This document shows positions 15,483 to 24,372 of a stretch of DNA of 28,160 nucleotides, piece after piece. The DNA comes from an uncultured bacterium. Lineage in GTDB: Bacteria > Actinomycetota > Coriobacteriia > Coriobacteriales > Eggerthellaceae. A program made the position numbers and the translations under genes. The DNA is taken from contig CALADF010000026.1 of NCBI GenBank assembly GCA_937890835.1, positions 1 through 28,160 of the forward strand. The letters run 5' to 3'. Position 1 is the first letter of the stretch; each line of letters begins with the position of its first letter. A model generated the notes under the pieces. The model was not told the DNA's origin, searched no databases, and worked only from the letters and a program-made list of their open reading frames with translations.

Positions 15483-16607
15483 ATGGGATCGGATATTTTC
15501 CCCGAATCGAAAATGGGCTTCGGATGCATGCGGTTGCCGCTGCTCGACGCGGAAGACCCGAAATCCATCGACATCGAGCAATTCAAGGAGATGGTCGATG
15601 TTTTCATGGCGTCGGGCAACACGTACTTCGACACGGCGTACGTGTACCACGACGGCATGTCGGAGGCGGCCTTGAAGGAGGCGCTCGTCGATCGCTACCC
15701 GCGCGACTCGTACACCATCGCGACGAAGTGCCTGGCCTGGGCGCAGCCCGACGCCGCGTCCGCCAAAGCGTGCTTCGACACCTCCCTCGAGCGTTTGGGT
15801 GTCGATTAAGTCGACTATTACCTGCTGCATAACTTGGGCGGCAGGCGCACGGCTAAGTTCGACGAATACGGCTTGTGGGATTACTTCGCGCAGAAGAAAG
15901 CCGAGGGCAGGATTCGCTATCTGGGTTTCTCCCTGCATGACGGGGCGTTGGCGCTCGAGGACGTGCTGAGCGCGCACCCTGAGGTGGACTTCGTTCAACT
16001 GCAGGTGAACTACCTCGACTGGGAGGATCCGGTGACGGAGTCGCGACGGCTTATGGAGGTGGCGTCCGCGCACGGCGTCCCCGTCGTCATCATGGAGCCC
16101 GCGCGCGGCGGGCGTTTGTGCGACCTTCCCGAGCGCGTGGCGTCGATTCTCGAAGAGGCGAACCCCGCGCGTCCGCTGTCTTCCTGGGCGTATCGGTTCT
16201 GTTGGAATCTGCCCGGTGTGATCGTGGTGCTCTCGGGCGCGTCGAACGTCGAGCAGATGCGCGAGAACACGGCGTCTTACGCGGCGAACGAGCCTTTAAC
16301 TCCTCGGGAGGAGCGCGCGCTGGCGAAGGCGGTGGAGGCGTTGCGGTCGATGGCGGCCAACGCCTGCACCAACTGCCGCTACTGCGTGAAGGAATGCCCC
16401 GTTGGCGTGAAGATTCCCGAGATCATGGGGCTTTTGAACCTAGAGGCTATGACGGGGAGCAACGAGTTCGTCAAGGGGCTGTACTCGTGGCAGGCGGCGG
16501 AGGGGCGCGCCTCGGCCTGCGTTCAGTGCGCGACGTGCGAGGACATGTGCCCGCAGAAGATCGACATCGTGAATCAGCTGCAGACGGCGGCGGAGCATTT
16601 CGAGTAG
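15483..16607 (+). pseudogene. Aldo/keto reductase with C-terminal ferredoxin domain, interrupted by TAA
   Basis: A 374-codon frame with one internal stop (TAA, 15807-15809). Upstream, MGFGCMRLPLLD, FDTAYVYHDG and ATKCL (catalytic Asp/Tyr/Lys segments) identify an aldo/keto reductase. Directly after the stop, in the same frame, comes VDYYLLHNLGG. Family members normally read RLGVDYVDYYLLHN, so a Tyr codon (TAC/TAT) has become TAA. The C-terminus has two ferredoxin-like clusters, CTNCRYCVKECP and CVQCATCEDMCP, for [4Fe-4S]. This type of protein is an oxidoreductase of unknown substrate in anaerobes. A restart at TTG 15834 would lack the NAD(P)H barrel start, so the product is probably dead unless the stop is suppressed or is a sequence error. 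Confidence 0.85.
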
Positions 16608-16678
16608 CCGACGGACGAGCGGCACTTGGGCGGCGAAGCGGCGGTCGGGCGGCGCCGGAGCATTTCGAGTAGCCGACG
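16591..16678. repeat. 23-bp direct repeat of the reductase gene's last codons
   Basis: CGGAGCATTTCGAGTAGCCG plus ACG occurs at 16591-16613 (encoding the C-terminal EHFE and stop) and again exactly at 16656-16678, 65 bp downstream. It looks like a local duplication of the gene's 3' end, or an intergenic repeat that has captured the stop codon. Confidence 0.7.
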
Positions 16679-16758
16679 CGCAGGGCGCCGAGGCTCGTTC
16701 TCGGCTTGAAAAAAAGCGCCGGTTGCTGGGCGAACGCCGCCGAAACCGTCGCTTTCGT

Positions 16759-16787
16759 TTGTCAAGAGGCGCAACACCTTTTATAGT
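16759..16787 (+). promoter_or_regulatory. Promoter of the amino-acid ABC transporter binding protein
   Basis: TTGTCA (16759-16764) and TATAGT (16782-16787) with an ideal 17-bp spacer, about 60 nt before the ATG. Confidence 0.7.
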
Positions 16788-16847
16788 TGGAACGCATCGC
16801 TTTGGTGTGTTGAAGCAGCGATGCAGGGAAAGGAAAGGGAGAAAGAC

Positions 16848-17672
16848 ATGAAAATGAAGAAATGGGGTGCTATTGCCGTCGGCGCCATGATGGTGGCGAC
16901 GCTCGGCATGTTCGGTTGCTCCTCGAACGGGGGATCTTCTGCGAGCTCCGCGGCATCCGATGCTACGTCCGATGCCGGTTACACGTTGGTGAAGGAGGGC
17001 AAGCTGACGGTTGCCACGTCGCCTGACTTCCCGCCGTTCGAGAACCTCGAGGGCGACGAGTACGTCGGCTTCGACATCGAGCTCGCTCGCGCCATCGCGG
17101 CCGAGCTGGGCGTCGAGTGCGAGTTCACCACGGTTCAGTTCGACGGCATCGTCCCGGCTGTCCAGGCCGGCGGCCAGGTCGACGTGGGCATCTCCGGCAT
17201 CACCATCGATCCGGAGCGCGCCGAGTCGGTTGTCTTCTCCGACCCGTACTACATCGCCGACCAGGGTGTCGCCGTCATGAAGGGCGGTGCGATCACGGCT
17301 GACAACGTCGACACGGCGCTCAACGCCGAGGGCATGACCATCGCCGTCCAGAGCGGTTCCACCGGCGAGACCTTCGCTCAGGAGAACTACCCCAACGCCA
17401 AGGTGCAGCCTTACGGCAACGCGACCGACGCCTTCGCCGCCATGCAGGCCGGCCAGGCCAACGCCGTGTGCATGGACCTGGCGGTTGTCGAGCAGATGCT
17501 CTCCTCCGCCTACACCGACGCCGAGATGGTGAAGAAGGTCGCTACCGGCGAGGAGTACGCCGTCGCCGTGCCGAAGGATAACCCCGAGCTTCTGAAGGCC
17601 ATCAACGCCGCCATCAAGACGCTGCAGGAGAACGGCACCATCGACGATCTGACCGCTCGCTTCCTCGGCTAA
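16848..17672 (+). CDS. Amino-acid ABC transporter substrate-binding lipoprotein
   Basis: A 274-residue periplasmic-type binding protein (SBP family 3, Lys/Arg/Orn/His/Gln type). It has a Lys-rich N-terminus, a hydrophobic stretch and a lipobox-like LGMFGC with the lipidated Cys at residue 24, then a Ser/Ala-rich linker. Ligand-binding segments follow the family: VATSPDFPPFENLEG, YVGFDIELARAIAAELG, FDGIVPAVQAGGQVDVGISGITIDPERAE, FSDPYY and VQSGSTGETFAQENYP. The carboxylate-clamp Arg is in DPERAE. Exact ligand cannot be read; polar amino acids are likely. ATG 16848 is chosen over 16821 because GGAAAGGGAG precedes it. It has its own promoter and terminator, which allows higher expression than the permease/ATPase downstream. 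Confidence 0.9.
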   Translation: MKMKKWGAIAVGAMMVATLGMFGCSSNGGSSASSAASDATSDAGYTLVKEGKLTVATSPDFPPFENLEGDEYVGFDIELARAIAAELGVECEFTTVQFDGIVPAVQAGGQVDVGISGITIDPERAESVVFSDPYYIADQGVAVMKGGAITADNVDTALNAEGMTIAVQSGSTGETFAQENYPNAKVQPYGNATDAFAAMQAGQANAVCMDLAVVEQMLSSAYTDAEMVKKVATGEEYAVAVPKDNPELLKAINAAIKTLQENGTIDDLTARFLG

Positions 17673-17692
17673 CCTCCGAGAGCGCGCTTTTC

Positions 17693-17731
17693 AACCCCCT
17701 TGGCGAATGCCGAGGGGGTTTCTGTTTTTTT
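17693..17731 (+). terminator. Rho-independent terminator after the binding-protein gene
   Basis: A 12-bp stem with one G-U (17693-17704 / 17709-17720), loop GAAT, then TTTCTG and seven T (17725-17731 approximately). Confidence 0.9.
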
Positions 17732-17752
17732 ACGGCCGATCTCGCGGTCGCT

Positions 17753-17781
17753 TTGCCTAAAACGAGCGATTGCGGTATTGT
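17753..17781 (+). promoter_or_regulatory. Probable promoter of the permease gene
   Basis: TTGCCT (17753-17758) and TATTGT (17776-17781) with a 17-bp spacer, just after the upstream terminator, leaving a leader of about 150 nt. Confidence 0.5.
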
Positions 17782-17936
17782 GCGAGGGATAGTCTGTCCA
17801 CGCGCGGGCTCATGGGGGAATGCCCGACGAGTTCGTTGTCGAACCGATTGGGACAGCGTACGCAACGCGCCCGTTGCCTCAATCGGTTGCATACGCTCGA
17901 CGTGAGCGCCGGGGCAGTTGGTCGCCTTGACGAGAA

Positions 17937-19376
17937 ATGAGAATCATGCAGAACAGTTTGCAAGAGCGCGGCATCGGTTTGCGCGCTGTTTTCGTCGCGC
18001 TCGCCGTCGCGCTCGCGATGACGTTCGCGTGCGCTCTGGTTGCTCCTGCGACCGCGTTCGCGCTCGATACCGAAAAGTGCTCCGCTCGCCCGAACGCCGA
18101 ATCCGGTAACGACATCTTGGGCGGAACCGAAACCCGCATCACGTGGGAAGGCCGGGCGGCTGCCGACGAACAGGTAACCGGCATCACTCTCACGCTTCCC
18201 GAGGGCACCGAGTTCTCGACCGATAACGCACGTGTCACGGTGCTCACCGGCGCCGATCTCATGACGCGTAATCCCGTGACCGCGAGCTTCTCGGCGGACG
18301 GCGATGCGTTCAAGGCGGCTTTCGCCGAACCCGCCCAGGCGGGCGGTTACATCCGCGTGGAGATCTACGGCGTGAAGTTCCCCGCGTCGGGTGGCGATAT
18401 GCAGATCACCGGCACCTACACGCTCGCTGACGGCGAGGTTCGTGAGATAACGGACGTGCCCGCCATCATCGTCGAGAGCATCGACCCGTTCAAGCAGTTC
18501 TCCCAGTACCTTCGCGAGCAGCCTTGGGTTCAGTCGTGGAACTCCAACAAGTTCCTCAAGCTGTTTCTGGACCCCACCATTTTGGTGACGAGCTTGCCGG
18601 TGGTGTTCTGGGGCTTTTTGCAGGCGCTCGCCATCGTGGCGTGCGCGTTCCCGCTGGCCATTCCCATCGGTCTCGCGCTCGCGTTCATGCGCATGTCGCG
18701 CTTCCGGGTGCTTCGCGGCATAGCCACCACCTACGTCAACATCGTACGTGGAACGCCTTTGTTCCTGCAGATCTACATCGCGTTTTTCGGCCTGCCGCTT
18801 GCGGGTGTGCAGATTCCGTCGTTCCCGCTCGGCGTCATCGTGCTGTTCATGAACTCGGGCGCGTACCTGTGCGAGATCTTCCGCGCGGGCATTCAGTCCA
18901 TCCCCAACGGGCAGTTCGAGGCGTCGCGCAGCCTTGGCATGAACGGCGCGCAGACGATGTTCTACGTCATCATCCCGCAGACGATCCGCCGCGTCATCCC
19001 CACGATGACCAGCGAGTTCATCCTGCTTTACAAGGACACGTCCATGCTGGCGGCGGTCGGCGTCATGGAGGTCGTCATGTACGCGAAGACCATCGTGGCG
19101 GCCACCGGCTCCATCACGCCTTACATCGTGGCGGCGTTCTTCTACCTCATCATCACGCTGCCGCTTGCCAAGGTGGTCGGCAACCTGGAGAATCGCCTGG
19201 CCGGCAAGTCGAAGGCGAGGAAATCCGGCAAGGGCGGCACCGACGCCATCGAGCGCGCGGCGGTTGCCGCGGCCTACGATGTGCTCGCGTCGGACCCGAT
19301 GCCGAGCAACTTCGGCATTGAGGAAGACGAGCGCATCGCTCCCTCGATCGAGCGCGACGCGAAGAAGCGGAAGTAG
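17937..19376 (+). CDS. Amino-acid ABC transporter permease with extra N-terminal extracellular domain
   Basis: A 479-residue protein. Residues 1-42 look like a signal peptide/first helix ending ATAFA. About residues 45-180 form a Thr/Gly/Asp-rich, probably beta-sandwich, domain (TRITWEGRAAADEQVTGITLTLPEGTEF...). From about 190 it is a standard HisM/GlnQ-type permease with five or so helices (FGFLQ-like start, RGTPLFLQIYIAFFGLP) and the EAA loop EIFRAGIQSIPNGQFEASRSLG, which contacts the ATPase. The tail after 430 is charged. Normal permeases of this family are about 220-280 residues. Known long versions carry a full solute-binding domain at the N-terminus, but this extra domain does not look like one. 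The start at 17937 follows GAGAAATGA weakly; ATG 17946 is an alternative. It is followed 9 nt later by the ATPase gene. Confidence 0.85.
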   Translation: MRIMQNSLQERGIGLRAVFVALAVALAMTFACALVAPATAFALDTEKCSARPNAESGNDILGGTETRITWEGRAAADEQVTGITLTLPEGTEFSTDNARVTVLTGADLMTRNPVTASFSADGDAFKAAFAEPAQAGGYIRVEIYGVKFPASGGDMQITGTYTLADGEVREITDVPAIIVESIDPFKQFSQYLREQPWVQSWNSNKFLKLFLDPTILVTSLPVVFWGFLQALAIVACAFPLAIPIGLALAFMRMSRFRVLRGIATTYVNIVRGTPLFLQIYIAFFGLPLAGVQIPSFPLGVIVLFMNSGAYLCEIFRAGIQSIPNGQFEASRSLGMNGAQTMFYVIIPQTIRRVIPTMTSEFILLYKDTSMLAAVGVMEVVMYAKTIVAATGSITPYIVAAFFYLIITLPLAKVVGNLENRLAGKSKARKSGKGGTDAIERAAVAAAYDVLASDPMPSNFGIEEDERIAPSIERDAKKRK

Positions 19377-19385
19377 GAGGTCCTT

Positions 19386-20138
<753 letters not shown>

Positions 20139-20161
20139 GGGGCGGGATCATAAGCTGAAAC

Positions 20162-20200
20162 AGGCGGTCGCCGGCATATAGCGGGCGGCCGCCTTTCTTG
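20162..20200 (+). terminator. Rho-independent terminator of the transporter operon
   Basis: An 11-bp stem with one G-U (20162-20172 / 20184-20194), then TTTCTTGTGTT, 24 nt after the ATPase stop codon. Confidence 0.8.
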
Positions 20201-20485
20201 TGTTGAAGGGCTGCTGAGGAGCGGTGCGTCGCGGGTCGGCCCGAGGACGGGGAAGTCGGGGAGAGGAATCTTAAGTTCCAGCGCAAGTCCGTCGAAAAGC
20301 GAGAACGCCCCTTGGTTCACGATGAGATGATGCTGCTAAACCCGCTTGGTCTCTCGACGAAGCACGCTGGCGGGTCTTTTTGCTTATAGGGCAATACAGG
20401 GCTCGAGACGTTAATCCGCGCAGAATCAGAGGTCTGCCATGAAAACTTCCTCCAGCGGCGCTGACGTGGCGGTTGCGGCGCTTCC
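20201..20485. other. Convergent intergenic region with a second hairpin
   Basis: This lies between the ABC operon and the end of the leftward sufS gene. ACCCGC (20340-20345) pairs with GCGGGT (20370-20375) around a 24-nt loop and is followed by TCTTTTT, a possible plus-strand terminator for an unseen short transcript. No clear minus-strand terminator for sufS and no credible ORF were found. Confidence 0.4.
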
Positions 20486-21709
20486 TCAGCGCGTTGCGCG
20501 AATGATGCCGAGCACGCGCTCGATGCAGGCGACGGCGCGGTCGATCTCCTCGAAGGTGTTGTAGAACGCAGGTGATAAGCGCGCGATGCTGGTGGTTCCC
20601 AGTGCGCTAAGCAGCGGCTCGGCGCAGGCGTGGCCCGAACGCAGCGCGACGCCCATCTTGTCGACGAGCGTGCACACGTCGAAGGGGTGCGCGTCGTCGA
20701 ACGTCATGGAGACGCAGCCCGATCGATGCGACGGCGCGCCTACGATGCGCACGCCCGGCACTGCCTGCAGCGCGCGCTCCGCACGCGCCACCAACTCGGC
20801 TTCGTAGCATGCGATGTCGGTGCGGCCGATGCCCTCCAGAAAATCCATCGCGGTCGCAAGCGCGATGGATCCCACGTAGTTGGGCGTGCCCGCCTCGAAG
20901 CGAAGCGGAGCGCTTGCGAACGACGTCTTCTCGCGCGTCACCGTGCCCACCATCTCGCCGCCGAACTCGCAGGGGGAAAGCAGCTCGAGGGCCTCCGGCT
21001 TGCCGTACAGGACGCCGATTCCCGTTCCCGCCATCATCTTGTGTCCCGAGAATGCCAAAAAGTCGCAGCCGATGTCCTGCACGTCGATGATGCGGTGGCG
21101 CATCGCCTGCGCGCCGTCGACGACGGCGAGGGCGCCCGCGTCGTGGATCATCGCGCATATGTCCTTGATGGGCGTCAGCGTGCCCAGCACGTTCGAACAG
21201 GCGCTGACGGCGACCAGGCGCGGGCCGCGTTCGAGCAAGCGCCTCAAATCGTCGAGATCGAGATCCCCTCGCTCGTCCATCGCGCATACATCGAACGCGG
21301 CGTCGTGTTCGAGACAGAGCTGCTGCCAGGTGACGAAGTTGGAGTGGTGCTCGAGAACGGTCGCGACGATGCGATCGTCCCGTTCGATGCGCCCGCGCAG
21401 TCCGAAGGCGACGGTGTTCAGCGCTTCGGTGGTGCCGCGCGTGAACACGATGCAGTCCTCGCTCGGCGCGTTGATGAAGCGCGCCACGGTGCGTCGCGCG
21501 TCCTCGAGCGCGCGCGTCGAGGCGTTCGAGGTGAAATGCATGCCGCGGTGGACGTTGCCGTTTTCCGTGCGGTAGTGCTCCGCAATGCGCTCGATAACGC
21601 ATTCGGGAACCTGGGTGGTCGCCCCGTTGTCGAGGTAGACGAGCGGGTGCCCGTGCACCTCGCGCTCAAGGATGGGAAACGATGATCTGATCTTCTCCAC
21701 GTCGAGCAT
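20486..21709 (-). CDS. SufS-type cysteine desulfurase
   Basis: A 407-residue group II PLP-dependent cysteine desulfurase, which removes sulfur from cysteine as an enzyme-bound persulfide, giving alanine. Features: YLDNGATTQVP, VLEHHSNFVTWQ (H121/H122, PLP ring stacking), VDGAQ (D198, Q201), SGHKMMAGTGIGVLYG (Schiff-base K224) and the active-site loop RSGHACAEPL with C362 as the persulfide cysteine. SufS proteins usually have H-H-C in this loop; here one His is Ala. ATG 21709 follows AGGAGG overlapping the upstream gene's stop, with a 9-nt gap. It is the last gene of the seven-gene cluster. Two SufE-like partners are encoded upstream, but there is no SufB/C/D or U in the window, so its sulfur may go elsewhere than a general Fe-S scaffold. 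Confidence 0.92.
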   Translation of the reverse strand: MLDVEKIRSSFPILEREVHGHPLVYLDNGATTQVPECVIERIAEHYRTENGNVHRGMHFTSNASTRALEDARRTVARFINAPSEDCIVFTRGTTEALNTVAFGLRGRIERDDRIVATVLEHHSNFVTWQQLCLEHDAAFDVCAMDERGDLDLDDLRRLLERGPRLVAVSACSNVLGTLTPIKDICAMIHDAGALAVVDGAQAMRHRIIDVQDIGCDFLAFSGHKMMAGTGIGVLYGKPEALELLSPCEFGGEMVGTVTREKTSFASAPLRFEAGTPNYVGSIALATAMDFLEGIGRTDIACYEAELVARAERALQAVPGVRIVGAPSHRSGCVSMTFDDAHPFDVCTLVDKMGVALRSGHACAEPLLSALGTTSIARLSPAFYNTFEEIDRAVACIERVLGIIRATR

Positions 21710-21718
21710 GGCAGCCTC

Positions 21719-22153
21719 CTAGTTGTCGCCGGGCTTCGCGTTTCGCTTGGCCGTAAGCTGGCGCGTGATCTCTTCGGCCAGCGCGGACACCGTGTCGTGC
21801 GTCGCCACCATGGAAGGCGGCATGTCCAAATCGAGCGCTTTGCGCAGCGTGATGTAGAGCAGCGCGCGTTTGGTTTCCGACGAGGAGGCGCCTGCGCAGT
21901 TCATCGAGAGGTCCTGCAGGCTTTCGCCTTGCCCCTCCGCCTCCTCAGCCTGGGCGATGGCCAGATCGATGCTGTGCTCGGCCAGCTTGGCGATGCTGTC
22001 GTCGAAATAGCCGTCGTCGATGAGGAAGCGCAGGCAGATGAAGTTCTTCAGATGCTCGTGGATCGTTTCGTAGGCGGGCTCTTCCTCGCGCAGGCACGTA
22101 AGCTCGTGCTCGGAGCGCGCCTTCACGTCCTCGAGCTTCTCCCTCGTGTTCAT
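21719..22153 (-). CDS. Small carrier-like protein B with conserved C-x-G motif
   Basis: A 144-residue acidic, helical protein paralogous to the one at 24373-24774. The shared core is C86 in MNCAGASSSETKRALLYITL followed by RKALDLDMPP and an ETL/DTVSALAEEI helix; the other copy reads ECTGSTSAMRKKVLLIMSLQ and KSIGFELDP. The C-terminal half resembles an acyl-carrier-protein fold (helix after the Ser/Cys loop, then TV..LAE), but the usual DSL phosphopantetheine site is not present. I infer a carrier role, possibly through the Cys or the adjacent Ser; the family is not one I can name. ATG 22153 has GAGGAGG upstream and overlaps the sufE-like stop (ATGA), so translation is coupled. The longer frame to 22435 belongs to another frame's gene. 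Confidence 0.75.
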   Translation of the reverse strand: MNTREKLEDVKARSEHELTCLREEEPAYETIHEHLKNFICLRFLIDDGYFDDSIAKLAEHSIDLAIAQAEEAEGQGESLQDLSMNCAGASSSETKRALLYITLRKALDLDMPPSMVATHDTVSALAEEITRQLTAKRNAKPGDN

Positions 22154-22587
22154 GATCGATCCTCCTCGGTTTGACGAGCAATCTTGTCGAGTTCTTCTCG
22201 GATGGTTCGGATGATGGCGCTGAAGCCGGCCATGCGCTCTTCGGAGAACGCGTCGGAGAGCTCGGTGTCGGCCAGCACGCGCACGTCGGCTGCGCGGACC
22301 TCCGCGGGCGCTCTGCCGTTGAACAGCTGGATGATGAGCGCAAGCAGGCCGCGCACGATGAGCGTGTCGCTGTCGGCCTCGATGCGCACGGCATCGTTTT
22401 CGACGGAGACGATCACCCATACGCTGGATTGGCATCCCGCCACTTTGCGCGCGGCGGCCTGCTTGCGCTCATCGAACGAGGGGAGCTCTTTGGCGCGCTC
22501 GATGAGGTAGGTGTACTGAAACAGGATGTCGCCTGCGGCGTTGATTTCATCGATGAGCGCTTTTTGAGCCTGCTCGAACGTGCCCAT
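22150..22587 (-). CDS. SufE-like sulfur acceptor 2
   Basis: A 145-residue SufE-family protein, which takes the persulfide sulfur from a SufS enzyme and passes it on. The hallmark is VAGCQSSVWV (C52 from this start), where the Cys carries sulfur; flanking segments QYTYLIERAKELP and IVRGLLALIIQLFNGRAPAEV match the fold. ATG 22587 has a very strong GGAGG in GGAAGGAGGCGGC; the extension to 22704 is basic and runs into an intergenic hairpin. It overlaps carrier-like gene B by 4 nt, and sufS follows. So the block sufE2-carrier B-sufS forms a tight sub-unit, separated from the upstream isomerase-like gene by 191 nt with two hairpins. Confidence 0.9.
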   Translation of the reverse strand: MGTFEQAQKALIDEINAAGDILFQYTYLIERAKELPSFDERKQAAARKVAGCQSSVWVIVSVENDAVRIEADSDTLIVRGLLALIIQLFNGRAPAEVRAADVRVLADTELSDAFSEERMAGFSAIIRTIREELDKIARQTEEDRS

Positions 22588-22671
22588 GCCGCCTCCTTCC
22601 AGATGCTCTGCCAGCGCGGCAGCGCGCTTCCGCGCATGCGCTGCGCCGTCTCTGCGCTTGAAAACGCGATC

Positions 22672-22763
22672 GCGCTTGGAGATGCGGGATGCTCTCGGCT
22701 TCACCCCGCATCTCCAAGCGCATCGGGGAGGGGGATGCGCCGCAGCGTGCGGGCATCCCCCTC
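22672..22763 (-). terminator. Two consecutive perfect hairpins inside the cluster
   Basis: Stem 1 is 17 bp (22672-22688 / 22705-22721, 16-nt loop) and stem 2 is 11 bp (22728-22738 / 22753-22763). Both are perfect and lie between isomerase-like gene B and sufE2. On the minus strand a short GTTTTC lies 7 nt beyond stem 1, so partial termination or RNA processing/stabilisation are both possible. No start signal for a new promoter was recognised downstream. Confidence 0.55.
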
Positions 22764-22778
22764 AATGGATCGTTTCGC

Positions 22779-24371
22779 TTAGGCGATGGCGATCGGATCG
22801 AGTCCGACGCTCTTGGCGAAGAGCACCATCTCGTCGAAGACGTCGCCGTAGACGAGCGCGGTGTGGTTGCCGGTCCACATGGTGGCCTCGCGGAAGGCGC
22901 GGCCGTCGCTCACGCCGAAGAACACGCCCTCGCTGCAGTTCTCATCCTTCGCTCCGATGCCGCCGCAGATGATGCCGCGGGCGATGAGAATCTTAGAGCA
23001 CGTGGGATCGAACTTCGCCAACGTGATGGGCTGGCCGATGTCGCGCTTGAAGTCGTAGCGCACGGTGGCGCCCCAGCGGCCGTCCATCGCGAACGGGCGA
23101 ATGTCGTAAGGCGCGACTTCCTCGTCGAATCCCTTGAAGCGACGGCTCGGCACGGCGTGGTAGATGGAGAAGATGCCGCCCATGTCCATGGCCTTGTCCT
23201 GCTCTTCGAGGTGAGGGGTCTCCTCGTCGCAGGCGTAGGGACGGAACATCACGCGGGTCTTGATGCGCAGCTCGTCGTTCTCGTCGAGGCGCACGGGAAC
23301 CGTGTTGCCCATGTAGGGAGGCGTGTTGGACACGGCGGACAGCGCGACCATGGAAAGCAGCGCGGAGACATCCTGCTCGCAGGCGGAGCACACGCCGTTC
23401 TCGTTGTTCAGCACATGGTTCAGGCAGAACGTCGCTTTTTCCTGGTTCAGGCGCTTGGTGGCGCACATGTCGGGGCAGGGGGCGACGAACGCGTTGCAGT
23501 CGAGCTTCTTCATGAGCTTGTTGGCCAGGTAATGCACGCGCATGGAGGGAACGATGTTCTCCTTGTCCATGTCGCAGATGCCCGCTCCGTCCATGAACTC
23601 GTCGACCATCGACTCGATGGTTCCCATTTCCTCTGCGGTGATGTTGTCGGCCGCGCGACCGGGAAGCGTGGGGTTGGAATCGGCGGGAACCTGATGCAGC
23701 TGATCGAGGAACTCGTGCAGATTGTAATAGGTGAACGTGGTGCCGAGGCGACGGGTGACCTCGCCATGATCGAGGAACGAGTCGTAGTTCGTCACGGGAT
23801 GCACCGAGTTGTTGCGCACGACGACCATTGCGCGCGTGTTCGCCATGATCTTGCGAGCGCGAAGCGCGACCAAGGTCTTCTTCGCGTCCTCCATGGTTGC
23901 GGGGCTGTGCATTTCGAGACCGCGGGCGCGGAAGGCGGCGGACATGTGCGCGTCGTTGTTCGGCGTGGGCAGGATCATCGACGGCTTGCCGTACTTCTGG
24001 GCGAAGGCGATGGCCAGATCGGCGCCGAAGACGGTGAAGTTGAACACGTACAGGTCGACCTCGTCGCGATCCTTCGCCATGGCCTCGAGCATCTCGTCGG
24101 TCAGCGGGAAGGTCTCATCTCGGCGGACGACGATCTGATCCATGATGTTGACGCCCGGGATGTCGCCGAACTGCTCGCGCAGCATTTGCTCGTCGGCCTT
24201 GCTCTTCATCTCGATGACCATCATGTCATGCTCGCGGGTGAGCTCGTCGCCGCGGCCGAATCGGCACGGGCCCTCGAACACGTAGTCGTGGTACAGGCCG
24301 ATCTCGATCGGACGAACGTTGAGGACGACGTCGCGGTTGTTCCTCAACTCGAATTCCTTGGACAGTCTCAT
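22779..24371 (-). CDS. Fucose/arabinose isomerase-fold protein B, function unknown
   Basis: A 530-residue paralogue of the protein at 24798-26327. The region HxLL...GVCSACEQDVSALLSMVALSAVS (E332, D334) and the C-terminal GNHTALVYGD (H503) resemble the L-fucose isomerase-like superfamily, where Glu, Asp and His bind the metal. The second Asp region here reads YMGNT instead of an Asp-containing strand. Shared with its paralogue are EGPCRFGxGD (C36), LDCNAFVAPCPDMC (C292, C299, C303), C316, C331, NLHEFLDQ, NPTLPGR and LVYGD. The many conserved Cys are not usual in sugar isomerases. ATG 24371 follows GAGAGGGG and lies 1 nt after the carrier-like gene A stop. I infer an enzyme acting with the sulfur-transfer proteins; the substrate is unknown. 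Confidence 0.75.
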   Translation of the reverse strand: MRLSKEFELRNNRDVVLNVRPIEIGLYHDYVFEGPCRFGRGDELTREHDMMVIEMKSKADEQMLREQFGDIPGVNIMDQIVVRRDETFPLTDEMLEAMAKDRDEVDLYVFNFTVFGADLAIAFAQKYGKPSMILPTPNNDAHMSAAFRARGLEMHSPATMEDAKKTLVALRARKIMANTRAMVVVRNNSVHPVTNYDSFLDHGEVTRRLGTTFTYYNLHEFLDQLHQVPADSNPTLPGRAADNITAEEMGTIESMVDEFMDGAGICDMDKENIVPSMRVHYLANKLMKKLDCNAFVAPCPDMCATKRLNQEKATFCLNHVLNNENGVCSACEQDVSALLSMVALSAVSNTPPYMGNTVPVRLDENDELRIKTRVMFRPYACDEETPHLEEQDKAMDMGGIFSIYHAVPSRRFKGFDEEVAPYDIRPFAMDGRWGATVRYDFKRDIGQPITLAKFDPTCSKILIARGIICGGIGAKDENCSEGVFFGVSDGRAFREATMWTGNHTALVYGDVFDEMVLFAKSVGLDPIAIA

Positions 24372-24372
24372 C

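Noticed and set aside
15807..15809. Stop-codon recoding (selenocysteine or pyrrolysine) in the aldo/keto reductase
   Set aside because: The codon is TAA, which is used for neither, and the family has Tyr at this position.
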